DNA from: JAGLQQ01 sp043806135
GTDB lineage: Bacteria > Omnitrophota > Gorgyraeia > B26-G9
Direction: 5' to 3'
Assembly (NCBI GenBank): GCA_043806135.1
Contig: JAZDHG010000104.1
Coordinates: forward strand, 1 to 16,321
DNA length: 16,321 nucleotides
The notes beneath the pieces were generated by a model. That model ran no database searches. It saw only the letters and a list, made by a program, of their open reading frames with translations, and had not been told where the DNA came from. Shown piece by piece: positions 1 to 5,175 of the stretch; the first letter of the stretch is position 1; each line of letters opens with the position of its first letter. The position numbers and the translations under genes are program-made.

Positions 1-33
1 TTCTTTATGAAGATCAACGCCGACATAATTCAT
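1..33 (-). CDS. IS110-family transposase, N-terminal 11 codons (runs off window)
   Basis: The first 11 residues read MNYVGVDLHKE, the typical opening of IS110-family DEDD transposases, in which the Asp of the G-V-D-L-H-K motif (residue 7 here) is the first RuvC-like catalytic acid. An AAAAGGAGG ribosome-binding site lies a few bases before the ATG at 31-33, which makes this a real start rather than a chance match. The rest of the gene lies beyond the left edge, so intactness cannot be judged. The long gene-free stretch on its 5' side (34-459) fits the left end of an IS110-group element. Assignment rests on a short stretch, so it is likely but not certain. Confidence 0.72.
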   Translation of the reverse strand, partial: MNYVGVDLHKE

Positions 34-459
34 GGTGGTTCCTCCTTTTCTAAAGGGTTAATATTTTTAGTTTTTTCCCAAAACTATTTTAACCGCTTTC
101 TGAGGAATCACCAATTTTTTTATAACTCACATATTATCAAGTCTTGCAATACAACATCAGCCCTTTCATAATAAGCCCTCAAATCTCCGCATCCTTCTTT
201 CCCTGCTCCCAAAAACAAAAAGCCGAAGGATTTTTATCCTTCAGCCCTATTCCATTTATAACAAGCGCAATTGACTTTTCATCACATTATTTAACCATGG
301 ATTTTATGTTATTTTGTTCATTCTCTAAGTGTTCTTATTATAGCGATTAGCCCCGGCCAAACAACGAACCGCCCTTTCTACCGTGCATGGGGCATGTTCC
401 CTAACTACATCATTGTGCACTAAATTCTTTCTCATGCCGGGCCGGGCTCAGGCCTTGCC
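34..459 (-). other. Gene-free leader of IS110-type transposase; candidate left end / bridge-RNA region
   Basis: I see no convincing gene in these 426 nt on either strand. In IS110-group elements the non-coding left end upstream of the transposase encodes the bridge RNA that pairs with target and donor DNA. This stretch has the right place and size, but I cannot prove it. Visible structure in the minus-strand RNA includes a 10-bp hairpin at 221-246 followed by T-rich sequence. A short repeat reads TCAGCCCT on the plus strand at 157-164 and 241-248. A perfect TATAAT lies on the minus strand near 339-344 with a poor TTGTTT -35 sixteen bases upstream. The outer boundary of the element is not identifiable; part of 350-459 is probably the host flank of the SHOCT gene. 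Confidence 0.35.
211..248 (-). terminator. Hairpin plus T-run (terminator-like, or part of IS110 leader RNA)
   Basis: On the minus strand GGCTGAAGGA and TCCTTCGGCT form a 10-bp stem (two G-U pairs) around a 6-nt loop, followed by TTTTTGTTTTT. This is the form of an intrinsic terminator. It could end the SHOCT gene transcript about 210 bp upstream, or shield the IS110 transposase from read-through. Alternatively it is a stem-loop of the element's own non-coding RNA. Confidence 0.55.
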
Positions 460-696
460 TTATGCTTCTAAGTCCTTTTTGATTTTATCGAATTCATCCT
501 TGGTGATCTCACCTTTGGCATAACGCTTTTTCAAAAGGTCCATTGGTTTCTCTTGCAACTCTCCCCCTGAATCTTTTGATTTAGAATTCTGGTTTATTAC
601 ATAAAAAACCGCAACGATCACTATAAGTACCGCTATCCACATAAACATCCCCCTGGAACCGAAATCCATTATGCGACAACCGCCGTAATATCCCAT
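460..696 (-). CDS. Small membrane protein with C-terminal SHOCT domain
   Basis: 78 aa. One transmembrane helix lies at about residues 17-34 (MFMWIAVLIVIVAVFYVI), then a short polar linker, then a SHOCT domain at about 52-77 (the D-L-L-K-K-R-Y-A-K-G-E-I-T-K-D-E-F pattern). SHOCT modules are short oligomerisation or tethering segments at the ends of unrelated, often membrane, proteins; no enzymatic role is implied. The ATG at 694-696 has AAGGAAAGGAG just upstream, which supports this start. A perfect TATAAT at 772-777 on the minus strand, without a good -35, may be its promoter. Function unknown; inner-membrane location inferred. Confidence 0.8.
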   Translation of the reverse strand: MGYYGGCRIMDFGSRGMFMWIAVLIVIVAVFYVINQNSKSKDSGGELQEKPMDLLKKRYAKGEITKDEFDKIKKDLEA

Positions 697-802
697 AACA
701 GCACTCCTTTCCTTTATTTTATCAACTCAACCACTTGTATGCACTTAGCGTAATTTATCTCTTTGCCTTTTATTATACTCCTTAAAACGTAAAATAAATC
801 AC

Positions 803-1024
803 TCATTTATTTCTAAGCGGCTCCAGCAGGTATCCCAGGCCGTTAAGCTTGATCTCGTAGACTGTCTGCAGCATTTTGCCCATGCTGTCGTTCTTGAAGC
901 CCTTGCCGGCCATCCAGACAATATAAGGTTCCGGCAGATCGATGAGCAATCTGCCCTTGTACTTGCCGAACGGCATACGCGTTTCTACCAGCTTAATCAG
1001 GTATTCCCTATCCGGGCTCATCAT
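803..1024 (-). CDS. DUF3820 family protein
   Basis: 73 aa. The M-P-F-G-K-Y-K-G-R-L-L-I-D-L-P-E-P-Y block followed by an aromatic W-M-A-G-K-G-F is the hallmark of the DUF3820 family, small soluble proteins sometimes labelled quorum-regulated virulence factors with no firmly known activity. I chose the ATG at 1022-1024 (M-M-S-P-D-R-E-Y); the next ATG codon directly after is equally possible. A longer reading would run back into slyX. The chosen start lies one base after the slyX stop, so the two genes are almost certainly translationally coupled. Confidence 0.8.
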   Translation of the reverse strand: MMSPDREYLIKLVETRMPFGKYKGRLLIDLPEPYIVWMAGKGFKNDSMGKMLQTVYEIKLNGLGYLLEPLRNK

Positions 1025-1025
1025 A

Positions 1026-1223
1026 TCAATAATGCGGCGGAGGCTCCTCGTCCTCAATGTCTTTTACCAAAGAGACGCTTTCAAGCTTGTCCTTGAGTAA
1101 AACCAGACTTTTGGTCAAGGCCTCAAGCTGTTTATGATGCGCCATTAAGGCCGTGTTCAGATCCTTGATCTCCCGGTCCTGAAACGCCACTTTTTTTTCC
1201 AGTTCGATTATGCGTTGTATCAT
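1026..1223 (-). CDS. slyX: SlyX family protein
   Basis: 65 aa, almost entirely a coiled coil with heptad hydrophobics (I-I-E-L-E-K-K-V-A-F-Q), ending in the diagnostic E-E-P-P-P-H-Y. The SlyX family has about this length; its biochemical role is not established. I chose the ATG at 1221-1223 (MIQRIIEL). AAAGG sits at a normal distance from it, whereas the ATG two codons upstream directly abuts that site. The DUF3820 gene follows one base after the stop. Confidence 0.85.
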   Translation of the reverse strand: MIQRIIELEKKVAFQDREIKDLNTALMAHHKQLEALTKSLVLLKDKLESVSLVKDIEDEEPPPHY

Positions 1224-1265
1224 AAACATCCTTTGGGTTATAAAAATTCCTGACTGATCAGATGA

Positions 1266-1379
1266 TCAGATTTTGAATATTTGCTGTTCTCTTTTCGCTC
1301 TTTTCTCAAGGCGTTTCTCTTTGAGCGTTTTTGCCGGTTTCTTTTTTACATCTTTTTTAGTATCATGACTTTTCGACAT
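1266..1379 (-). CDS. 37-aa lysine-rich small protein
   Basis: A short reading frame of 37 codons begins M-S-K-S-H-D-T-K-K-D-V and is about 40 percent Lys plus Arg, with a second half predicted as a basic helix (L-K-E-K-R-L-E-K-R-A-K-R-E-Q-Q). The ATG at 1377-1379 is preceded by AAAGGAGGAAAGTC, a near-ideal ribosome-binding site, which is the main reason to believe it. It lies 42 bp upstream of slyX on the same strand. Such basic peptides often bind RNA, ribosomes or DNA, but nothing here shows a target. I have an impression of similar small proteins in related genomes, which I cannot check. Confidence 0.6.
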   Translation of the reverse strand: MSKSHDTKKDVKKKPAKTLKEKRLEKRAKREQQIFKI

Positions 1380-1475
1380 GACTTTCCTCCTTTGATGTTA
1401 CGGGTTATTGTTTTCCTTTAAGCCTCTTTAAGGCTATTCTTTTTAGCGGGATCTCTACTATCTCAAATTTAATAG

Positions 1476-1856
1476 TTAAGGGTGATGTCTTCTTTTAGAA
1501 GGAAATGGCCTTTTGCCTTTAAAAAAACTTCTTTCACCTGAACTATCGTCATGCGCCTGGCCTTTAGGAATAAAGGGCTTTTTACCTTTATAAACGCTTC
1601 TTTCACCAAAGCTCTCCTCGCGAGTCTGGCCTCCAGGGCGTGCATGCCCCTCGAACCGGGGAGGCCTTGGGTGAGACTGTCCGAGCAGCATGTCTATCTT
1701 CCTCTCCAGAAAAACCAGCTGCTGCTGCATTTTTCTGAGCATAGAGACCACATCATTCTCACCGCTATGATGCCTATCCGGAGTACTCTCATATTTAAAG
1801 TTTTTGCTGTGCTTGTGTTTTTTGTTTTTAAAATTAAACTCTTCCATCTCAACCAT
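1476..1856 (-). CDS. Basic repeat protein with a central coiled coil
   Basis: 126 aa, very rich in Lys, Arg, His, Gly and Pro. Residues 1-35 are basic and polar, about 37-59 form an amphipathic helix (S-M-L-R-K-M-Q-Q-Q-L-V-F-L-E-R-K-I-D-M-L-L), and 60-126 are low-complexity. The tail carries two copies of a 23-residue unit (GERS...KGK.PF at about 84 and 107). The overall plan resembles small CxxC-x17-CxxC proteins, which also pair a short helix with basic P-F-K-P stretches, but this protein has no cysteine. An RNA- or ribosome-associated role is a guess. The ATG at 1854-1856 follows AAAGGA; a second ATG three codons later is possible. It has its own strong promoter at 1907-1935. Confidence 0.65.
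   Translation of the reverse strand: MVEMEEFNFKNKKHKHSKNFKYESTPDRHHSGENDVVSMLRKMQQQLVFLERKIDMLLGQSHPRPPRFEGHARPGGQTREESFGERSVYKGKKPFIPKGQAHDDSSGERSFFKGKRPFPSKRRHHP
1501..1610. repeat. Tandem duplication, 69-bp period, inside the basic protein gene
   Basis: The stretch around 1507-1540 recurs with drift around 1576-1609, giving a 69-bp period (23 codons). Both copies encode GERS, two variable residues, K-G-K, a basic residue and P-F. The copies have diverged at the third codon position more than in protein sequence, which suggests that the encoded motif is kept. Confidence 0.6.
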
Positions 1857-1906
1857 CCTTTTTCCTTTGTTTCATTTAAAATACCATATCTTTCACTCGG
1901 ATATTT

Positions 1907-1935
1907 ATTGTATCTCACTAATAATACTTCGTCAA
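1907..1935 (-). promoter_or_regulatory. Sigma-70-type promoter for the basic repeat protein gene
   Basis: On the minus strand TTGACG (1930-1935) and TACAAT (1907-1912) are separated by exactly 17 bp, five of six matches to consensus in each box. The predicted start lies near 1900, about 45 nt before the ATG at 1856. Confidence 0.6.
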
Positions 1936-1999
1936 TTAAATAGCTCTATTGAAGACTGCCCTGACAATAGCCATATAAAACATTAAATCAGGATTTCTG

Positions 2000-2338
2000 C
2001 TAAAGCACAGAGGCGCAGCTGACACATAGACGCACCTCAGGAATAGCCAGAATACGCTCAAGCGGGATCTTTTGTGCGCATTTAGCGCAGACACCAAAGC
2101 TGTCTTGGTAAAGATTCCCGAGCGCCTGCTCAAGCATGGACAATGATTCCGCAGCCTCTCTCAGATGCGTCTCGGCAATACTTTTATGCTCAATAGCATC
2201 CATTCTGGTCACTCTGCCGATAGTACCATCTAAGGGTACCGGCTTTATTTTCTCGCGCAGTCTTTCGATAATTTTCTTTGTCTGTACAATTCGCTGCTCG
2301 ATCTCATGCTTAATTGCTTGTTTTTCTTCCGTTTTCAT
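2000..2338 (-). CDS. DksA/TraR-like C4 zinc-finger protein
   Basis: 112 aa. An N-terminal coiled-coil region (about 1-75) precedes a compact C4 zinc finger with Cys at 84, 87, 105 and 108 (V-C-A-K-C-A-Q-K-I-P-L-E-R and L-C-V-S-C-A). The G-R-V-T-R-M-D-A-I-E-H-K-S-I-A motif at 41-55 is the usual family segment before the finger. DksA/TraR proteins insert into the secondary channel of RNA polymerase, but many short relatives like this one are uncharacterised. I chose the ATG at 2336-2338 because AAAGGA lies seven bases before it; a longer reading adds an unlikely leader. It follows the ABC-F gene, which before its disruption was probably the upstream operon member. Confidence 0.78.
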   Translation of the reverse strand: MKTEEKQAIKHEIEQRIVQTKKIIERLREKIKPVPLDGTIGRVTRMDAIEHKSIAETHLREAAESLSMLEQALGNLYQDSFGVCAKCAQKIPLERILAIPEVRLCVSCASVL

Positions 2339-2416
2339 AACATTGTCCTTTATATTAAAAAATAAACATCCTGTTGCGGGCAACTGCACCCCCATACCAG
2401 GTATACTCTGTTATCC

Positions 2417-2704
2417 TTAATCGCTTTCCTGCTCTGTAAGTTCATTCAGACGGCGGATGAATTCCTCGCGCCGTACCTCATGCTCCTGAAATACCTGATC
2501 AAGCTTGGCATAATGCGTATCAATCTGCAGCGGCAATTCTTTAATACTACGTGAAAGCTCGGCAATAGCCTCTTTATCTGCCCGGTATGAAGCTGCAACC
2601 ATGTTTTCATTTACCTTGCGCAGTTCTGTCTCCAGATCAATTATCGTTTTTTCCAACTCTTCTATGTTCTTTTCAAACGGCTTGAGCACCCTGGATTGCT
2701 CATC
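2417..2704 (-). pseudogene. Detached C-terminal coiled-coil domain of the split ABC-F gene
   Basis: 95 codons reading D-E-Q-S-R-V-L-K-P-F-E-K-N-I-E-E-L-E-K-T-I and onward. This is the antiparallel coiled-coil domain that ends many ABC-F ATPases. It has no start or ribosome-binding site of its own; a GTG at 2689 is available but has no spaced Shine-Dalgarno. The frame stays open into the inserted element until a stop at 2735. Joining this piece at the CACGT repeat to the ABC-F gene at 5171-6757 gives an uninterrupted protein of about 622 aa, a normal length for the family. It is therefore the severed 3' part of that gene and probably not expressed as a useful protein. Confidence 0.8.
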
Positions 2705-2708
2705 ACGT
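2704..2708. repeat. 5-bp target-site duplication, left copy (CACGT)
   Basis: CACGT lies directly outside the left inverted repeat and recurs directly outside the right one at 5176-5180. Collapsing the two copies restores the ABC-F reading frame. Confidence 0.75.
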
Positions 2709-2725
2709 GATACCGTCTGAAAACC
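2709..2725 (+). repeat. Left terminal inverted repeat of the element
   Basis: GATACCGTCTGAAAACC pairs with the complement of 5159-5175, with mismatches only at positions 5, 6 and 10. It lies 81 bp beyond the transposase stop codon. Confidence 0.72.
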
Positions 2726-2761
2726 CCACTTTTTTAGATAGCACTTCCTATTTTAATTTAA

Positions 2762-2790
2762 AAGAACTATTTTTAGGGGAATAGTTCCCC
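2762..2790 (-). terminator. Hairpin after the transposase gene
   Basis: On the minus strand AACTATT and AATAGTT (2780-2786 and 2765-2771) enclose an 8-nt loop, followed by CTTTT. An alternative GGGG/CCCC pairing overlaps it. This is a modest intrinsic terminator 17 bp past the transposase stop. Confidence 0.5.
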
Positions 2791-2806
2791 CCTTATAGAG
2801 TAAATC

Positions 2807-4402
2807 TTAGAAAGAAAACTGAATTTCTTTATCTGGCTTCAATTGATCTTCTAAAAGTTTAAACCATCGCTTAATATTAACTGCCGTTGCTGTAAAGTAA
2901 CATTGTAAATTTAATTTTCCCAAACCTCTATATCTGGATCGACGCATGCCGTGATATCTGACCAGCTCTGAAAGTTTCCCTTCTACCATTGGACGCAATT
3001 TCATATCATTTTTAAATTCTTCCGTTTGATTGTACGATTCCGCTTCTCTCAACTCAGTATTAACCATGCTTATTCCAACTGTTCGTCGTCCTTCTTTGGA
3101 TTTTGTGCACTTTCTAAATACTTTGCATGATTGGCAGACAGACATTGGAAAATGAAAAACTTTGATTTGCTTTTGAGAATCCATCCAACTTGCTTCTGTT
3201 TGAACTCTCTGAGGACATGTTAATTTTTGACTTTGTTCATCATATTTAAACATTCTTTTTGGAAAAACATCTTTTGTTTGTCCATTTGAAATACGCAAAG
3301 GTGCTACAACCTGAACATTTTCCTCTTTTAATTCTTGCCGATATTTCCCGTCACTATAAGCTGTGTCGCCCACAATTTTCATTGGGCTTAATCCGTATCT
3401 TTTTTGTTCCTTAACCATTTCCACCATATCATCACCATCACGTCGATTGCCACCCATTGCCTTAATATTGGTAATTATTCTATTCTCAACACTCTCTGTA
3501 ATATTCGCTTTATATCCAACGAATCGTTTTGTTTTGGACTTAGCTCCGTAACGAGCATCTTCATCAATCGGACTCACTAAAATATTTTTAGGCTTCTTTT
3601 TATTTTCCATCTCAACAGGATGACCATTTTCATCTTCAATTAAATTTTCCTGCATAATTCGCTTCAAAAGATCAACTTTTTTCCGCAATACTCGGCTAGC
3701 ATTCATTTTTGAAACACTCTTTAAAACCTCTCTCGCATCAGTCACAACTTCAAGTAATTTGATCTTTCGTTTTTCAACATCTTCTTTTCCTGCATCAGTT
3801 TTATTCACTGTTTCTCTGGTATACTTTTCTAAATCAACTTTTGATTCCAATGTTTTGTAAATATGTTTTTGTTGCCCTTTAAGTGATTTTAGAACTTCGC
3901 GAGTACATTTTTTAACTAACGTTATCATTGTCGGCACTGCCACATCCGCAATAACATGTGTCGCGTCAATACGCTGTATCTCGTTGCGTTTGATCAAGCC
4001 GCTTTCCACTAGTTTATTTAAGATTCTGTCGAATATTTCCTTTTCTTTGCCATGCGCCAATAATCTTTTTCGGAAATCTCCCAAAGACGAATGATCAAAC
4101 GGACGATCATCAACCCGCAGTCTTAACGCGTATTTAATTTCCAAATCATACATACACGCCCGTTCCATCTCCCGATCCGTTAAATTACGATAAAACTGCA
4201 ATATCGTTGCCATTGACAATAATGCCGGGGATATAGCAGGACGGCCGTTATCAGCACTATACATACTGCTAAATACTTCATCTTTTAATAATGGTTCGAC
4301 TATCTCTCGGAATTTTCGGTAAAAATTGTTTTCAGGGATTAGGCGGGAACATAAATAGTCAGTATCGTTAAAATTCATCTGTTTCTCTCGGATTTTAAGC
4401 AC
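2807..4402 (-). CDS. IS1182-family DDE transposase
   Basis: 531 aa. The N-terminal part (about 15-115) is the DUF772/InsH-type DNA-binding domain with P-A-L-L-S-M-A-T-I-L-Q-F-Y and the F-D-H-S-S-L-G-D-F-R-K-R motif. The catalytic core gives D146 (R-I-D-A-T-H-V), D346 (V-G-D-T-A-Y-S) and E474 (M-V-E-G-K-L-S-E) as the probable DDE triad. It is split by a Lys/Glu-rich insertion (about 165-270) and a zinc-like Cys set (C396, C423, C426, C432), as usual in IS1182. I chose the GTG at 4400-4402 because AAGGAGG lies five bases before it; the ATG eight codons later has no such site. A TATAAT at 4441-4446 may serve as -10. It appears intact and A+T-richer than the host genes. Confidence 0.93.
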   Translation of the reverse strand: MLKIREKQMNFNDTDYLCSRLIPENNFYRKFREIVEPLLKDEVFSSMYSADNGRPAISPALLSMATILQFYRNLTDREMERACMYDLEIKYALRLRVDDRPFDHSSLGDFRKRLLAHGKEKEIFDRILNKLVESGLIKRNEIQRIDATHVIADVAVPTMITLVKKCTREVLKSLKGQQKHIYKTLESKVDLEKYTRETVNKTDAGKEDVEKRKIKLLEVVTDAREVLKSVSKMNASRVLRKKVDLLKRIMQENLIEDENGHPVEMENKKKPKNILVSPIDEDARYGAKSKTKRFVGYKANITESVENRIITNIKAMGGNRRDGDDMVEMVKEQKRYGLSPMKIVGDTAYSDGKYRQELKEENVQVVAPLRISNGQTKDVFPKRMFKYDEQSQKLTCPQRVQTEASWMDSQKQIKVFHFPMSVCQSCKVFRKCTKSKEGRRTVGISMVNTELREAESYNQTEEFKNDMKLRPMVEGKLSELVRYHGMRRSRYRGLGKLNLQCYFTATAVNIKRWFKLLEDQLKPDKEIQFSF

Positions 4403-4508
4403 CTTAACCTCCTTGTTTGCGGCTTTTCTATTTCATTAATATTATACCGCAAAAAGGCTTAATCTCCTCGGATTTTATAGGAAAATTCGAAGATTTTTAA
4501 AATGCTTA

Positions 4509-4733
4509 CTAGAATTTTATTATGCCAAATATCGATAAGACACCTATGGTTATAAACATTATCCCAGCCAACAGAAAAGTAATTTCATATCCTTTTTCGC
4601 TGAAGCGGATGTGCAAAAGTTTATAATGTTGTTCTACCGTAATTTTCGCTATATACTTATGGAAAATTGCAGCCCCGAATCCAAGAATTACTAAAAAAAT
4701 ATTACCAATGATATCTATTGTTTGCCTGTCCAT
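4509..4733 (-). CDS. Small two-TM protein downstream of the Rhs tip (immunity candidate)
   Basis: 74 aa. Two hydrophobic helices lie at about 8-26 (I-I-G-N-I-F-L-V-I-L-G-F-G-A-A-I-F) and 51-72 (I-T-F-L-L-A-G-I-M-F-I-T-I-G-V-L-S-I), joined by a basic loop. The ATG at 4731-4733 has AGAAGGG upstream; a longer in-frame reading would overlap the Rhs gene and is rejected. It begins 13 bp after the Rhs stop codon. A small gene immediately after an Rhs tip is the usual position of the cognate immunity protein, and membrane immunity proteins are known, but I recognise no family here. The role is inferred from position only. Confidence 0.6.
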   Translation of the reverse strand: MDRQTIDIIGNIFLVILGFGAAIFHKYIAKITVEQHYKLLHIRFSEKGYEITFLLAGIMFITIGVLSIFGIIKF

Positions 4734-4746
4734 TTTTACCCTTCTA

Positions 4747-5175
4747 TTATTTACATTCTTTCTTATCTTCTCGTTTCCAAGGCCATTTCCATAACCATTG
4801 ATAATATCCAGTAACAGAAAATCCTGCAGGCCAGCCAGCACCTATCTCCCAAAATTTTCCGCCATCTTTACCAAAACTATATCCATACTGACCAGAAAAA
4901 CCAATATTTAACTGCCCTCCGACATTCCATCCTTGGGACTGATTTTGTGGAGACCAGGTTAAGCTTCCTCCGAACCCAGGAGTAACAAATCCGCCGCCCA
5001 AATATCCGCCTATTCCCTCTGAGCCTATTGTTATTCCCCCGGTTCCGCCGCCCCACTTTCCTCCGGAAACATTAATATCAATATACCAAAGCCCTGATGG
5101 ATCAGTGCGATTAATGGGATTGTTTCCGGTGTAAAGATATGGGTTGGTTTCATCAATAGGTTTTCCGACACTATC
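4747..5175 (-). pseudogene. Rhs protein C-terminal tip (5'-truncated)
   Basis: The frame opens with the end of the Rhs core, D-S-V-G-K-P-I-D-E-T-N-P-Y-L-Y-T-G-N-N-P-I-N-R-T-D-P-S-G-L, the conserved boundary just before the variable tip. About 110 residues follow, rich in Gly and Trp with alternating polar and hydrophobic residues (G-G-K-W-G-G-G-T-G-G, G-F-S-G-Q-Y-G-Y-S-F), and it ends K-E-C-K. Such tips are often polymorphic toxin domains, but I recognise no fold or catalytic motif. The thousand or more residues of Rhs shell that should precede it are missing, cut exactly at the edge of the mobile element. The only upstream start (a TTG at 5190) lies in ABC-F coding DNA, so the piece is probably silent. 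Confidence 0.75.
5159..5175 (-). repeat. Right terminal inverted repeat, formed by Rhs coding sequence
   Basis: Read on the minus strand it is GATAGTGTCGGAAAACC, a 14 of 17 match to the left end. The same bases encode D-S-V-G-K-P of the Rhs core in frame. Confidence 0.68.

Larger units (their letters stand above)
2709..5175 (-). mobile_element. IS1182-like element carrying an Rhs tip and a small membrane gene (2467 bp)
   Basis: The element is bounded by imperfect 17-bp inverted repeats (2709-2725 and 5159-5175, 14 of 17 positions) and a CACGT duplication. It contains, in the minus direction, an Rhs C-terminal tip, a two-TM small gene and a 531-aa IS1182-type transposase. As I recall, ordinary IS1182 members are about 1.3-1.95 kb with only the transposase, so this one is longer by roughly the Rhs segment. 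Its right inverted repeat is also Rhs coding sequence. It split an ABC-F gene; clean removal restores that frame. The conserved transposase frame and intact duplication suggest a fairly recent event. Confidence 0.75.

Noticed and set aside
1551..1943. 130-codon plus-strand frame opposite the basic repeat protein
   Set aside because: Shadow of the minus-strand gene, no ribosome-binding site, no domain, and low-complexity hydrophobic composition.
4403..4508. Search for the expected canonical right end of the IS1182 element just upstream of the transposase
   Set aside because: No stretch here resembles GATACCGTCTGAAAACC in either orientation beyond a few bases; the flush match is at 5159-5175.
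4509..4841. 110-codon version of the two-TM gene
   Set aside because: The extra 36 N-terminal codons overlap the Rhs gene and lack a ribosome-binding site; the ATG at 4731-4733 has AGAAGGG.
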